64,000 nucleotides of DNA, taken from Marispirochaeta sp. GTDB taxonomy: Bacteria > Spirochaetota > Spirochaetia > JC444 > Marispirochaetaceae. Position 1 is the first letter of the stretch; each line of letters starts with the position of its first letter. Shown here in pieces: positions 45,071 through 56,211 of this stretch. A program made the position numbers and the translations under genes. The notes below the pieces were generated by a model. The model was not told where the DNA came from, searched no databases, and saw nothing but the letters and a program-made list of their open reading frames with translations. The stretch covers positions 124,001 to 188,000 of the forward strand of contig NZ_OY764211.1 in NCBI RefSeq assembly GCF_963668165.1, read 5' to 3'.

Positions 45071-45933
45071 TGCAGGCGGTGTTTAAGCGTGAACTAAAGG
45101 CCTATTTTAACAGTCCTATCGGATATATTTTCCTGAGTATTTTTCTCCTGCTTACCGGAATCTTCTTTACTACAGGAAATTTGATCAGCGCCAATTCCCG
45201 CTATCTGGGTTTTCTCGGCAGCATTCTTTTTATACTCGTCTTTGTTGTTCCTCTCCTGACAATGCGCCTGTTAAGTGATGAAAAGCAGAAAAAAACCGAT
45301 CAGCTGCTTATAACCAGCCCCTTAAGAATCAGTGACATTGTGCTGGGAAAGTTCCTGGCTGCTTTTGTCTTTTTTTGCCTTGGTCTTGCTGTCACCATTG
45401 TATACGCCCTGATAATTGCCATCCACGGTGAACTCGATCTATGGGAGACTGTCGGGGCCTATATAGGTTTTATTCTGTTGGGAGGAACCTTTATTTCTGT
45501 GGGACTGTATATTTCCGGTCTTACAGAGAATCAGGTTACCGCGGCAATTACCAGCTTCGCCGCCCTCCTGGCAATGTGGCTTGTCAATATTCTTCAAAAA
45601 GCTGTGCCATCGGATGCGGCCTCGGGAATAATCTTCAGCGGCCTGATTGTAGCATCAACGGCCGTTTGGCTCTTTGTTTCTACCCGCAACAGGATTATTC
45701 CCCTGGCCGCAGCGATCCTCGGTGGAGGTATTGTTTTTCTGCTCAATCTTTTAAACAGGGAGACTTTTGTCGGTCTGATTGGAAGAATTCTAAGCTGGTT
45801 TTCTCTAATAGACCGGTACCGCAGGTTTTCCACCGGTATTTTATCATTTCAGGACACAGTCTATTATCTGACATTTACAGCATTCTTCCTGTATTTAACT
45901 GTTCGGACAATAGAAAAACGGCGTTGGAGCTGA
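45070..45933 (+). CDS. ABC-2 permease, GldF-like
   Basis: A 287-residue membrane protein with six to seven helices. It begins MQAVFKRELKAYFNSPIGYI, the typical opening of GldF-type permeases, and has PLLTMRLLSDEKQKKTDQLL with the conserved cytoplasmic loop that contacts the ATPase. The start is the ATG of the TAATG overlap with the preceding gene; the frame is open further upstream inside that gene, but the sequence is not family-like. The next gene begins 4 bases after it. Confidence 0.88.
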   Translation: MQAVFKRELKAYFNSPIGYIFLSIFLLLTGIFFTTGNLISANSRYLGFLGSILFILVFVVPLLTMRLLSDEKQKKTDQLLITSPLRISDIVLGKFLAAFVFFCLGLAVTIVYALIIAIHGELDLWETVGAYIGFILLGGTFISVGLYISGLTENQVTAAITSFAALLAMWLVNILQKAVPSDAASGIIFSGLIVASTAVWLFVSTRNRIIPLAAAILGGGIVFLLNLLNRETFVGLIGRILSWFSLIDRYRRFSTGILSFQDTVYYLTFTAFFLYLTVRTIEKRRWS

Positions 45934-45937
45934 CGAT

Positions 45938-47374
45938 ATGATGCAAATCTTACGAACCCTGCTGAAGGATAAAAAGATCCGTTACGGCGGTTATGCGGCA
46001 ATTATTACTCTCTGTGTTCTTGGCGGACTGGTATTCGCCAATCTGTTAATTCAGCAATTTCCGCTTGAAATTGATTTAACCAAAAACAAGCTGTTCTCTC
46101 TTTCCGGGCAGACAAAAAAAGTACTTTCGGGACTCCAGGAACCGGTAAACATATATGCTCTGTACCCGGCAGGAAAAGAAGAGCTCAGTATTATTGAAGT
46201 ACTGCAAAAATACGAGCAGATCGGTAAAAAGGTAAGTCTGGAGATAATCGATCCGGATTTGAATCCCGGATTAGTTGCACGATTTACCAGTGATGAGGAA
46301 AAAGCGGAAAACGGAAGTATTATTGTGGAGGGCAGCTCACGATTCAGGATCATACCGTACATGGAGCTGTATAATATCCGCTACACTCCTCAGGGGCAGC
46401 CTCAGGTCACGGGAATGCAGATTGAGCCCCGGGTTACCCAGGCAATAAAATATGTCTCTTCTGGCTATAATCCGAAGATTTATCAGCTTACCGGTCATGG
46501 AGAGTACAGTCTGGAAGAGTACGGCATTCTCTCGATCCTGGAATCGGAGAGCTACGAAGCAGACAATCTGAACCTGCTTATCTCTGAGGAAGTTCCCGAA
46601 GATGCTTCGATTCTTCTTGTGGCATCACCGAAGCACCAGATCAGCGATGAAGAACTGAAGAAAATTTACGGATATGTTGATAATGGCGGACGCATGATTG
46701 TAATGGTCGACTTTATCGGTGAACCATCGCCGGCAGGCGCTTCAATTCTGCAGAGCTATGGACTTCAAATAGGCGAGGGCTTCCTGATGGAAAAGGAAGC
46801 AAAACGTTACGTAAATTCTCCCCTGTTTATTGTGCCGGAACTGCAGGACCACGAAATAACAAAGCCGCTGCAGGAAAATGATCTTAATGTGGTTACACCC
46901 AACGCGGTTTCCTTGATAAAAACAGAACGAAGGCCCCGGTCTCTTGAGTTAACACCTATTCTTTTGACCAGCGACCAGGCATGGAGCAGAACAGATATGG
47001 AGAACAGCTCCCTGCTGCGTCAGCCCGGGGATCTGCCGGGACCCCATACAATTGCCTGGGCAATTGAACGGCAGAAATACAATGAAGGCGATCCTCCCGC
47101 ATTTCGTGTGACAGCCATGGGAAACTCCATTTTCCTGGGTCCTATTCCTCCCTACGGACAAATAAAGGGGAATATCGATTTTTTTCTTAACACTTTGTCC
47201 TGGGTTAATGAGGGTGAAGAGAGTGTTACCATACGGTCAAAAAGCTTCTACCGCAGTCCCCTGCAATTAACGGCCTTTCAGCTGTATCTGTACGCGGGAA
47301 TCATAATTATTCTTATTCCCGGCCTTCTGCTTGTAACAGGACTGATAGTCTGGATTCGACGGAGGAATCTGTGA
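45938..47374 (+). CDS. GldG-like ABC-associated membrane protein
   Basis: A 478-residue protein with one N-terminal helix (IITLCVLGGLVFANLLIQ) and one C-terminal helix (GIIIILIPGLLLVTGLIVWI) flanking a large extracytoplasmic domain. The domain begins FPLEIDLTKNKLFSLSGQTK, characteristic of GldG/ABC-type_uncharacterised proteins. It contains a region like the Gld/IFT52 fold (YQLTGHGEYSLEEYG, DNGGRMIVMVDF). It presumably works with the GldA- and GldF-like proteins encoded just before it. It overlaps the DUF4340 gene by 4 bases. Confidence 0.87.
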   Translation: MMQILRTLLKDKKIRYGGYAAIITLCVLGGLVFANLLIQQFPLEIDLTKNKLFSLSGQTKKVLSGLQEPVNIYALYPAGKEELSIIEVLQKYEQIGKKVSLEIIDPDLNPGLVARFTSDEEKAENGSIIVEGSSRFRIIPYMELYNIRYTPQGQPQVTGMQIEPRVTQAIKYVSSGYNPKIYQLTGHGEYSLEEYGILSILESESYEADNLNLLISEEVPEDASILLVASPKHQISDEELKKIYGYVDNGGRMIVMVDFIGEPSPAGASILQSYGLQIGEGFLMEKEAKRYVNSPLFIVPELQDHEITKPLQENDLNVVTPNAVSLIKTERRPRSLELTPILLTSDQAWSRTDMENSSLLRQPGDLPGPHTIAWAIERQKYNEGDPPAFRVTAMGNSIFLGPIPPYGQIKGNIDFFLNTLSWVNEGEESVTIRSKSFYRSPLQLTAFQLYLYAGIIIILIPGLLLVTGLIVWIRRRNL

Positions 47375-48756
47375 GCCGTTCAAGGCGCCTTCTCTTTGCC
47401 CTGTTAGTGCTCATGCTTCTTCTGGGGGGCTACCTTTATCTCACGATTTCTCAGGATGAAGAGCCCCCCCCAGCTGTATCCGAGAGATTCGATCTTGTCT
47501 CTGTTGCGTTGGAAGACCTTGAAGCTATTGAAGCCCTTCGTGAAGATGGCGACAGGCTTGTAATTCAGCGGCAGAACGGAAGCTGGACCATGCCGGTCCC
47601 GTGGCAGGATGAGCTGGACCAGTCCCGTCTGCAACTGGTTGCCCGTATCAGCTCCTTGCTCTTTGCAGACCGGCGTCTTGATGCGGAATCCGCTGCACTG
47701 GAAGACTTCGGTCTTAAACCTCCCAGGGCAGTAGTACGCTTCTCCATTCGGAATGATCGCGATGTCGTGCTGGAAATCGGTTCAGAAGCTCCGTCAAAAA
47801 CCAAAAGATATATCAGAATTCGCGGCGAGAAATTCCTTTATACCATCGACGTTAGTCAAACGGCTCAGTTTTTTTGGGAAGTTGAAGACTTCAGAAAAAG
47901 TACGGTAGCGACAATTATCCCTGAGGATCTGCAGTACCTTCGCATTCGCAAAAAAGACGAGGTCATCGAACTTGTTCCCGTTGATTCACTTCCCCGGGAG
48001 CCTGTGCAATCCGTATTTACCAGTCTGGCTATGGTACTTCCATACGGCCCGAGGGGAATCGATGCTCATGAACTTGAGATGCTTATGGAAAAGCTGCCTT
48101 CGGCGCTGACAATTCAGGAATTTGTAGAGGATGATCCGGTAGAACTTGCCCCTTACGGTCTTGATTTCCCGGACTTCAGTGTTCATCTCCGGGACAACAC
48201 TAAGGAACTTTCCTTTACTGTCGGGGACCGGGATTCCGCGGGAAACTATTATGCCCGCTTTAAAGGCGAGACCCGGGTTGTAAGCCTGGCTGCATCGGAT
48301 CTGTCCATTTTGGAAGCGGACAGCTTCCTGTTGATGCAGAAATTTCCCCTGATCATCGGGATAGACCGGATCAGCGGCTTTACTGTTGATCATAAGGATC
48401 GCAGTTTTACCGCACGAATAGAGCGGGTCTTCGCTGACGGCAAAGACGAGGAAGAGGAGCATTATTTTCTGGAAGAAAACGAGGTAAAAGAAAAACCTTT
48501 TAAGGCCCTGTATCAGAACCTTATCGGGATAACCGGAGATGCACCCAACAGGGGTGAAGCTGCTGAGGCTGATCCTGAGCTAAGCATTACATATAAGCTG
48601 ATTCAGGGGCCTGTTCCCGAAGTATCCGTCTCGTTTGTCCCGGTGGACCGGGATTTTTATGCTGCGTATACGGATGACGGCGAGAGTCTTTTTCTGGTTT
48701 CCGCGCGGCAGATCAAGACAGCCCTCACGTCCCTCTACAGCCTGGTAGAGGAGTAA
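47371..48756 (+). CDS. DUF4340 domain-containing membrane-anchored protein
   Basis: A 461-residue protein with an N-terminal helix (LLFALLVLMLLLGGYLYL) and two or more DUF4340-like units in the exported part. Typical fragments are RLVIQRQNGSWTMPVPWQDE, DFGLKPPRAVVRFSI and TLKIG-like VLEIGSEAPSKTKRYIRI, with a second unit at LAPYGLDFPDFSVHLRDNTK. DUF4340 proteins follow GldG-like genes in many genomes. The function is unknown. It starts with GTG 47371, overlapping the previous gene by 4 bases. Intact. Confidence 0.85.
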   Translation: MSRSRRLLFALLVLMLLLGGYLYLTISQDEEPPPAVSERFDLVSVALEDLEAIEALREDGDRLVIQRQNGSWTMPVPWQDELDQSRLQLVARISSLLFADRRLDAESAALEDFGLKPPRAVVRFSIRNDRDVVLEIGSEAPSKTKRYIRIRGEKFLYTIDVSQTAQFFWEVEDFRKSTVATIIPEDLQYLRIRKKDEVIELVPVDSLPREPVQSVFTSLAMVLPYGPRGIDAHELEMLMEKLPSALTIQEFVEDDPVELAPYGLDFPDFSVHLRDNTKELSFTVGDRDSAGNYYARFKGETRVVSLAASDLSILEADSFLLMQKFPLIIGIDRISGFTVDHKDRSFTARIERVFADGKDEEEEHYFLEENEVKEKPFKALYQNLIGITGDAPNRGEAAEADPELSITYKLIQGPVPEVSVSFVPVDRDFYAAYTDDGESLFLVSARQIKTALTSLYSLVEE

Positions 48757-48888
48757 GGTAAATACCCCGCCTGGGGGCTGGGCCATAATCACCGCAGGTA
48801 GTATGTAGAATATAAAGAACACATATCGGCGAATCTTACTGGTTGCCAAGGCCTTTTTTTTTCTGTACCGTTTGATCCTTGAGGTACA

Positions 48889-51708
48889 ATGAAAAAGCTG
48901 ATAGTTAAAGGTGCCCGGGAGCATAACCTTAAGAATATAGATCTTGAGCTGCCCCGGGACTCACTGATTGTTATTTCCGGCCTGAGCGGCAGCGGTAAGT
49001 CTTCCCTGGCCTTTGATACAATTTTTGCTGAAGGCCAGCGCCGCTATGTTGAGTCCCTCTCTGCCTATGCCCGGCAGTTCCTTGGCCGGATGGACAAGCC
49101 CGATGTCGATTATATAGAGGGACTTTCGCCTGCAATCTCCATTGAGCAGAAAACTACCCACCGCAACCCCCGTTCCACAGTTGGCACAGTCACGGAAGTC
49201 TACGATTACATGCGGCTTTTGTACGCCCGCATCGGAATTCCCCATTGTCCCGTCTGCGGCAAGGAGATCCGGGAGCAGTCGGTGGACCAGATTCTGGATA
49301 CCATCATGGATTATCCCGAGGGCAGCAGAATCATGTTAATGGCTCCCGTTGTCAGGGGAAAAAAGGGAGAACACCGCAAGATCATTGAGGATGCGGCAAA
49401 AGCGGGTTTTGTCCGCATGCGGGTCGACGGAGAAATCAGCTCTCTGGATGAAGAGATTGTTCTTAACAAAAAGCAAAAGCATACCCTGGAAATCATTGTA
49501 GATCGGTTGAAAATCCAGGAGGACGCACGAAAACGGCTTGCAGAATCGGTGGAGACCGCCCTTGAAGTCGCCGACGGGCAGATTATCGTGCTGAGAATGG
49601 AAAAAAGCGGTAATAAGGAGGAGTTTTTCAGCCAGAAGAACTCCTGCCCTGACTGCGGCATCAGTATCCCGGAGCTGCAGCCCAGGCTCTTCAGCTTTAA
49701 CAATCCTTTCGGTGCCTGCGAGGTCTGCGCCGGCCTGGGAATGACCATGGAATTCGATCCTGCCCTGATTATTCCTGATCCCTCTTTGTCATTTAACGAA
49801 GGAGCAATAAAAACTCACAATCCTGATTCTGCCTGGCACCGCAGCTGGTTCGAATCCCTGGCGGATCATTTCGGTTTCGATCTGGATACCCCAATACAGG
49901 ATCTGGACAAGGACATTTGGCATATCCTTCTGCACGGCAGTGAAGATGTGATTGACGTAACCTATGTGAACCGGAAAAAGACGGGACGTTTTGAATACTC
50001 TACCAATTTTAAGGGTATTATCAATGATCTGAACAGGCGTTATCGGGAGAGCCGTTCTCCGGGAATTAAGGATTGGCTTGAAGGCTTCATGCGGCAGCAG
50101 TCGTGTACCGCCTGCGGGGGAAAGCGGCTTAAGCCCGAGGCTCTGGCTGTTACGGTGGGGGGCGAAAATGTTCACTCCCTTACCTGCCGTTCGGTACAGG
50201 ACCTGCTCGATTTCTTTGACGATATTCAGCTGACCACTACGGAAAAGCATATATCCGCCCAGATTATGAAGGAGATTGTAGATCGTCTTACCTTTATGAA
50301 AAAGGTTGGACTGGAGTATCTTACCCTGGAACGCCAGTCGGCTACCCTGTCAGGGGGAGAAGCCCAGCGTATACGCCTTGCTACACAAGTCGGGTCCCAG
50401 CTGGTGGGTGTGCTCTATATTCTGGATGAGCCGACCATCGGGCTGCATCAGCGGGACAATCAGCGCCTGATTGAAACCCTTTGTCACCTGAGGGACATCG
50501 GCAACACCCTTATTGTAGTCGAGCACGATGATATGACCATCAGGACTGCCGACTATATTGTGGACCTGGGTCCCGGCGCGGGTATCCATGGCGGGTATAT
50601 AACAGCCCACGGAACCCTGGAACAGGTCCTGAAAGCGCCGGACAGCCTTACCGGGCAGTATCTGCGGGGTGAATTGTCCATACCCGTTCCGGCGGAACGG
50701 CGTCGCGGAAACGGTAAAGAGATTACCATTTACGGCGCCGCCGAGCACAACCTGAAACACATCGATGTCTCCTTTGCTCTGGGAACCTTTACCGCCATAA
50801 CCGGGGTCTCCGGATCGGGAAAATCAACCCTTATGGAGAACCTCCTGTTTCCCATTCTGCGCAATGCCGTCAGCCATTACAAGCTGGAGCCCGGGGTCTA
50901 TGATCGTGTCGAGGGGGTTGAGGAGGTGGACAAGATCATCAATATTGATCAGAGTCCCATCGGCAGGACCCCGCGCTCGAATCCCGCCACCTACGTCGGG
51001 CTTTTTACCCCCATACGGGAACTCTTCGCCTCACTTCCCGAGAGCCGCGCCCGTGGATACAAGGCGGGACGCTTCTCCTTTAATGTTAAGGGCGGGCGCT
51101 GTGAGAATTGTCAGGGTGACGGTACCATCAAGATAGAGATGCACTTTCTACCGGATGTCTACGTTACCTGCGATGTCTGCAAGGGCAAACGCTTTAACCG
51201 GGAAACCCTTGATGTACGCTACAAGGGAAAAAACATTCACGATGTCCTTGATATGTCTGTTGAGGAAGCCCTGGAGTTCTTTGAAAAGATCCCGTCTGTC
51301 AACCGCCGCCTGGAAACTTTACAGGCTGTGGGGCTTAACTATGTTAAACTTGGTCAATCCGCCCTGACTCTCTCAGGGGGGGAGGCCCAGCGGGTTAAGC
51401 TGTCCCTGGAGCTTTCAAAACGCAGCACCGGCAAGACTTTTTATATTCTGGACGAGCCGACAACGGGCCTCCATTTCGCGGATGTAAAAAAGCTGCTGGA
51501 GGTTCTGCAGATGCTGGTAGACAAGGGGAATACTGTGGTACTTATCGAACATAACCTGGATGTCATAAAACAGGCGGACTATATAATCGATCTGGGGCCG
51601 GAAGGCGGGGTCAAGGGCGGACACATCGTGGCGAAGGGAACACCGGAGGAAATCCTTGAGGTTCCCGGGTCGTACACCGCCCACTATCTTCGCGAGGTCA
51701 TGAAGTAG
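48889..51708 (+). CDS. uvrA: Excinuclease ABC subunit A
   Basis: A 939-residue DNA-damage recognition ATPase of nucleotide excision repair. Two ABC modules are seen: Walker [10 protein letters not shown] and GVSGSGKST, signatures [12 protein letters not shown] and [12 protein letters not shown], and Walker [11 protein letters not shown] and [10 protein letters not shown]. Zinc modules CPVC (first), CPDC...CEVC and CENC...CDVCKGKRF are present. It acts with UvrB and UvrC in the cytosol. ATG 48889 follows GAGG. The gene ends three bases before the LptD-like gene. The 132 bases before it hold a short T-run but no clear promoter. Intact and full length. Confidence 0.98.
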   Translation: MKKLIVKGAREHNLKNIDLELPRDSLIVISGLSGSGKSSLAFDTIFAEGQRRYVESLSAYARQFLGRMDKPDVDYIEGLSPAISIEQKTTHRNPRSTVGTVTEVYDYMRLLYARIGIPHCPVCGKEIREQSVDQILDTIMDYPEGSRIMLMAPVVRGKKGEHRKIIEDAAKAGFVRMRVDGEISSLDEEIVLNKKQKHTLEIIVDRLKIQEDARKRLAESVETALEVADGQIIVLRMEKSGNKEEFFSQKNSCPDCGISIPELQPRLFSFNNPFGACEVCAGLGMTMEFDPALIIPDPSLSFNEGAIKTHNPDSAWHRSWFESLADHFGFDLDTPIQDLDKDIWHILLHGSEDVIDVTYVNRKKTGRFEYSTNFKGIINDLNRRYRESRSPGIKDWLEGFMRQQSCTACGGKRLKPEALAVTVGGENVHSLTCRSVQDLLDFFDDIQLTTTEKHISAQIMKEIVDRLTFMKKVGLEYLTLERQSATLSGGEAQRIRLATQVGSQLVGVLYILDEPTIGLHQRDNQRLIETLCHLRDIGNTLIVVEHDDMTIRTADYIVDLGPGAGIHGGYITAHGTLEQVLKAPDSLTGQYLRGELSIPVPAERRRGNGKEITIYGAAEHNLKHIDVSFALGTFTAITGVSGSGKSTLMENLLFPILRNAVSHYKLEPGVYDRVEGVEEVDKIINIDQSPIGRTPRSNPATYVGLFTPIRELFASLPESRARGYKAGRFSFNVKGGRCENCQGDGTIKIEMHFLPDVYVTCDVCKGKRFNRETLDVRYKGKNIHDVLDMSVEEALEFFEKIPSVNRRLETLQAVGLNYVKLGQSALTLSGGEAQRVKLSLELSKRSTGKTFYILDEPTTGLHFADVKKLLEVLQMLVDKGNTVVLIEHNLDVIKQADYIIDLGPEGGVKGGHIVAKGTPEEILEVPGSYTAHYLREVMK

Positions 51709-51711
51709 CAC

Positions 51712-54700
51712 GTGGCGATACTCCGGCTTCGTCTGTTTGTATGCGCCCTCATTTTTCTTGTTGCGGTGGGGACGCTGACAGCTCAAAGCAGCGAAGACGG
51801 GATGCTTGATCCATCGGTCTATTTGAAGCTTACCGGCTACGATATAGCCACTGCGGATCTCTACCAGCTGCAGGACTGGTGCCGGATCCTCGCCATTGAT
51901 CACCGGGGTACCATCGATACTCTGAGACGCCGGCTTTATGATCATTTTGAATACGATCCCGATGACATTCCGGATATGCAGGCCGGCGAAGAAACACAGA
52001 CCATTACAATCCGGTCCGCCGATTCCACCCGCTATTTTACTCTGGAAACAAATCAGGAAGGATACATAGAAATTTCCGGCGGAATCCTGTTGGAGCTATA
52101 TTCTCCCGTGGAAGGAACACGGCATACAATTACCGCTGACCGGCTCCTCTATAACCAATCCACCGGAGATCTGAGTGCAAAAGGAACTGTACGCTATACC
52201 CTGGTCGAAGAGGGGAATCAGGAGGAGACCTTCTTCGGCGAAAGCCTGACGGTGAACCTGGGGAACTGGGAAAGCCGTTTTCTGGAGGGCTATACCCTGC
52301 AGAACAGGACCATCAACGAAAAGGAACTGACCTTCAGTTTTTACGGAGATACCATCGCCCGTTCATCTTCTGAAATCATCTTCATGCAGGACGGGCGCAT
52401 TACCTCCAGCACGATGGATCCGCCAAGTTATCATATAAATGCCGACGAGCTATGGGTTTACGAACCTGGTGAATGGCTGATGAACGGAGCAACCTTTTAT
52501 CTGGGCAGGGTTCCGATTCTCATTTTTCCATTCTTTTTTCAACTCCGGGACAAGATGGTGGTTAACCCCTCCTTCGGTTTCGACCTGGTGGACGGGGCGT
52601 TCATCCAGACTACTACCTATCTCTACGGAATGCCTTCAAAAAGCGACCAGGATTCCCTCTCGTTTTTACAGATGACGGATGTAGAGGAGGGCGACAGGGT
52701 TACCGAACGGCGCGGCCTGTATATGAGGACCATGGAAAATCCCTCCAGCGAGGAGGTCCGGGAAGCCAGGCGCCTCAGAGAGTCGGGAGACTATTTCAGG
52801 CTCATTCTTGACTACTACAACCGAAAAGGTCTTGTCAGTGCCCTTGATCTGTCCCTCAGCGATGTCGGCAGCCTGGATTCCCTGGAGCTTTTTGCCGGGG
52901 CAGGTGTTACCCGGGTGGTTTCCGAGTATTCGCCGTACCAGTACACCTGGGAAGATCCGGAAAAGAGTTCCCCTGTTTCAATCTGGGAAGGAGGCTGGAT
53001 AGGCGGGGTCTTCATTCCTTTTCGCTTCGATTTTCGTACCGCTCTGGAAGGGGAACTAAACGGACTGAATTACTCCCTGTCTCTGCCTTTCAATTCCGAC
53101 CCCCGGGTCAGCCGTCTGTTTGATAATCGCAAGGAGACTATCGACTGGGGAGAATTGCTGGCCATTACCGAGGACCCGGACCCTTATGCAAGTACGTCCC
53201 TGCCTTCAGGTTTTACCTGGGAGGCAGGTTCCGGTTATTCTGCGGATACCACCGGATTACGTCCATGGATAACTGAATTCAGGATTCGTGAACTCTCAAG
53301 CTCCATGGAATGGGCATACGGCAAGGTTCCCGCGTCGGAACCGGACCTCGACTCCCTTTTGCCTTATTACAGCATTGTGCCTTCCTATCTGCGGAGCGAA
53401 TACTCTTCGGTCTATTTTCCCTATCCCAAAAGCCTTGTTCTGCCTAAACTGCGGATAAACATGGCGGGGAATCTTTATACCGGGGTTAGCAAAGAGGATG
53501 CTGCTGCAGGTTCCGCGGCGGGAGAAATGGAGGAACTTCTCCCCCCCTGGCGCAGCAGTGAAGAAGAAACGGCCCCCGTTGCAGAAGATGATTCCGGGCT
53601 CCTTGATCCCCGGCTGATCGATGACTACACCCTTACCCTGAACGCCGACAGTGCCAGGAATTCAAGTCTGAGCTATAGCTTTAATCCCACCCTGGTGCAT
53701 GGTATCAGTTATGACATCTACGGCTGGAAGGAAGGAGAAAACGCCGTCTACTCCTCCCCGGAGGAGGTCGACTTCGACAGCGCGTACAGTCTGACAACCT
53801 TTTCCGGAGATGCCAGGTTACGTTACGATGGAAGTTATGTAAATAATATCGTATCCCTTAATGAATCACTGAGTCTGACCTTTCAGGAAAAACAGCGTAC
53901 CCGCAATATAGAATCCACCATACCCAATTGGGATTCTCTGGTGGAGAGTGATAAGGGCGGCAGTTACGAGCGCCTTTCTCATTCAATGACTTTGAGCACC
54001 CGTCCTTTTCTGCATTCAGCTGTCCCCGTTGATCAGACCATAGAGTACCGCCTGCAGCATTACCTTTTTACCCGGGAGTACGAATCCGGAGACGGATTCA
54101 GGAATAATGTGCTTCCCTGGGAACGGAATACTATCCAGGAACAGCGTATCAGTTCCACAAGCCTGTTTAATGTATGGGATTATCCTCAGAAGGTGTATGT
54201 TACCGGGGTCCTGCCGCCTCTTCTGGGTGATATAGATGCTGTATATACCGGCGAATTCAACCGCCTGCAGATGAGCCTTTCCGGCGGTGCCACCGAGATT
54301 GACGACGGAATATGGGAGCCGGATGATTTGATAAGCGAGGCCAGGTTCAACCTGAATGAATACAGCTATCTGCGGCAGCGTTTTTTGTTTGGAGAGGACG
54401 AAGAGCGTGAGGATTTCCGGCTCCGGGAGGGTATAAGCGAGGCAACTGCTGCGACAGCGAATAACCGTTACGGACTGTTAAGCAGTTATGAGTATAGTAT
54501 TCAGGAAGAGGATGATTCGGGAAATGAAGAAATAATTCTTCCTCAAACCCTGATGTTCAAGGGCTGGATCGGCAATTTCTGGTCCCGTTATGCCCTGGAA
54601 TACCTGTATCCCTACGATCTTGATATCGGGTCTGGGTGGACAAGGGGAAGTGAAAGGGAGTTTATTCCGAGTACGTTCTCCCTGGGCTACAAACGTAATT

Positions 54701-55203
54701 TTGAACCGGAACCTTTCTGGAAACGCAGGGTGAATATGGGCTTTGGAATCAATACCGGACTGACGCAGGATCTGAACCGGTTTTCCGATTCTTCTCTCTT
54801 TTTTGAAACCAGTCTTACTTTAAAGGTCTTCCAGTTCCTTGATCTTCAATTCTCCAGCTATTCAGAGAACACCTCTGTTTTTCGATACATGCCCTGGTTG
54901 CTCGAGGACTCGGGAATCCGGCCAATTAATCCCCTGGAGGACCTGATTAGTTCCCTGAACTTCTTTAACGAAGAAGAGCGCAGGATCTCCAACTTTAATC
55001 TGCAGTCTATAGCCCTCAAGGCTGTTCATCATCTTGATCAGTGGGATCTTACTCTCGAGTATACCGGTGAACCGGAGCAGGAAAGCGAAGGAGCACGGCC
55101 GATTTATCGATGGCAGTCGAGTTTTTCCATCTATCTGCAATGGAATCCCATTCCGGAGCTTGAACAGGAGCTTGTTTATTCCGATGGCGATCTCTCCCTT
55201 TGA
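51712..55203 (+). CDS. Large LptD/OstA-like outer-membrane protein with N-terminal SAP-like motif
   Basis: A 1163-residue exported protein. It has a signal peptide (LFVCALIFLVAVGTLTAQ), then residues about 35-75 with a SAP-like pattern (TADLYQLQDWCRILAIDHRG then TIDTLRRRLYDHF), then an OstA/LptA-like beta-jellyroll (ADRLLYNQSTGDLSAKGTVR), and a long region rich in aromatic and Ser residues expected of a 20+-strand barrel. The final residues are hydrophobic and alternating. By pattern it corresponds to the spirochaete LptD homologues that insert glycolipid or LPS-like molecules in the outer membrane. Its substrate is unclear because many spirochaetes lack LPS. It starts with GTG three bases after uvrA. 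Confidence 0.75.
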   Translation: MAILRLRLFVCALIFLVAVGTLTAQSSEDGMLDPSVYLKLTGYDIATADLYQLQDWCRILAIDHRGTIDTLRRRLYDHFEYDPDDIPDMQAGEETQTITIRSADSTRYFTLETNQEGYIEISGGILLELYSPVEGTRHTITADRLLYNQSTGDLSAKGTVRYTLVEEGNQEETFFGESLTVNLGNWESRFLEGYTLQNRTINEKELTFSFYGDTIARSSSEIIFMQDGRITSSTMDPPSYHINADELWVYEPGEWLMNGATFYLGRVPILIFPFFFQLRDKMVVNPSFGFDLVDGAFIQTTTYLYGMPSKSDQDSLSFLQMTDVEEGDRVTERRGLYMRTMENPSSEEVREARRLRESGDYFRLILDYYNRKGLVSALDLSLSDVGSLDSLELFAGAGVTRVVSEYSPYQYTWEDPEKSSPVSIWEGGWIGGVFIPFRFDFRTALEGELNGLNYSLSLPFNSDPRVSRLFDNRKETIDWGELLAITEDPDPYASTSLPSGFTWEAGSGYSADTTGLRPWITEFRIRELSSSMEWAYGKVPASEPDLDSLLPYYSIVPSYLRSEYSSVYFPYPKSLVLPKLRINMAGNLYTGVSKEDAAAGSAAGEMEELLPPWRSSEEETAPVAEDDSGLLDPRLIDDYTLTLNADSARNSSLSYSFNPTLVHGISYDIYGWKEGENAVYSSPEEVDFDSAYSLTTFSGDARLRYDGSYVNNIVSLNESLSLTFQEKQRTRNIESTIPNWDSLVESDKGGSYERLSHSMTLSTRPFLHSAVPVDQTIEYRLQHYLFTREYESGDGFRNNVLPWERNTIQEQRISSTSLFNVWDYPQKVYVTGVLPPLLGDIDAVYTGEFNRLQMSLSGGATEIDDGIWEPDDLISEARFNLNEYSYLRQRFLFGEDEEREDFRLREGISEATAATANNRYGLLSSYEYSIQEEDDSGNEEIILPQTLMFKGWIGNFWSRYALEYLYPYDLDIGSGWTRGSEREFIPSTFSLGYKRNFEPEPFWKRRVNMGFGINTGLTQDLNRFSDSSLFFETSLTLKVFQFLDLQFSSYSENTSVFRYMPWLLEDSGIRPINPLEDLISSLNFFNEEERRISNFNLQSIALKAVHHLDQWDLTLEYTGEPEQESEGARPIYRWQSSFSIYLQWNPIPELEQELVYSDGDLSL

Positions 55204-55257
55204 GGGCTTTTCCCGCTTGACCTTAATGGAAGAGCGCCATTACACTACGTAGACGCA

Positions 55258-56211
55258 GTGAAAGACGACGTAGCAATAGTTTTAGAAGATAATACGATCC
55301 TGCATGAGCTCTGCGGGGTCAATGACCGGAATCTCCGGTATATTGAGGGTGTATTGGGCTCCCGGGTGCATACCAGGGGTAATCAGCTTGTTCTGGAATC
55401 CCAGAAGGTGCAGGATCAGAGGGTATTCCGGGAGCTGATTGGAGAGCTTCAGACTCACTTAAGGAACGGTCATGCCCCGGACCGGGACCTGATATACGGT
55501 ATCTACCGTTCTCTCCACGATGGTAATGATACAGAACTGGCCCTTCTCAGAAGGACTGTGCTGAATGTACCCGGCAGTTCAACAAAGGTCTTTCCCCGGG
55601 GAGCCAACCAGGCCTCCTATATTGAATCCATGACGGAAAAGGACATTGTATTCGGGGTAGGGCCGGCAGGAACCGGTAAAACCTTTCTAGCCATTGCTTA
55701 CGCCCTGCAGGAGATCCTGAGCAAACGGATGCGCAAGCTTGTACTTACCCGCCCGGTTGTGGAAGCGGGAGAGAGCCTGGGCTTTCTTCCCGGCGATCTT
55801 GCCCAGAAGATTAACCCCTATTTACGGCCCCTGTACGACGCAATGGACATTCTTGTTCCCTACGAAACGGTGAGCCGTCTGGAAGAAAACCGCATAATAG
55901 AAATTGCCCCCCTGGCGTATATGCGGGGAAGAAGCCTTTCCAATGCTTTTATCATTCTTGACGAGGCTCAGAATACTACGGTTGAGCAGATGAAAATGTT
56001 TCTTACCAGACTGGGAGAAGGTTCCAAGGCAGTAATAAACGGAGACATCACCCAGATTGATCTTCCCGTCAAAAAGAAATCGGGACTTGTCGACGCTGTC
56101 AATGTACTCGCCGGCATTGATGAAATCTCTTTTAGTTATTTTACTGCCCATGATGTGGTTCGGCATCCGGTGGTAAAAAAGATTATTCAGGCTTATGAAA
56201 CGAAAAGCTAA
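55258..56211 (+). CDS. PhoH-like ATPase
   Basis: A 317-residue protein of the PhoH/PhoL family. An N-terminal KH-like part (about 1-100) is followed by the ATPase: Walker A GPAGTGKT, VVEAGESLGFLPGDLAQKIN and Walker B FIILDEAQNTT. PhoH-like proteins are linked to RNA metabolism and are encoded next to ybeY in many bacteria, as here. The start is GTG 55258. The 3' end overlaps the HD-hydrolase gene by 17 bases. Intact. Confidence 0.92.
   Translation: MKDDVAIVLEDNTILHELCGVNDRNLRYIEGVLGSRVHTRGNQLVLESQKVQDQRVFRELIGELQTHLRNGHAPDRDLIYGIYRSLHDGNDTELALLRRTVLNVPGSSTKVFPRGANQASYIESMTEKDIVFGVGPAGTGKTFLAIAYALQEILSKRMRKLVLTRPVVEAGESLGFLPGDLAQKINPYLRPLYDAMDILVPYETVSRLEENRIIEIAPLAYMRGRSLSNAFIILDEAQNTTVEQMKMFLTRLGEGSKAVINGDITQIDLPVKKKSGLVDAVNVLAGIDEISFSYFTAHDVVRHPVVKKIIQAYETKS

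Noticed and set aside
48765..48860. Terminator between the DUF4340 gene and uvrA
   Set aside because: A short GC-rich stretch and a T-run are present but do not form one convincing stem followed by T's.
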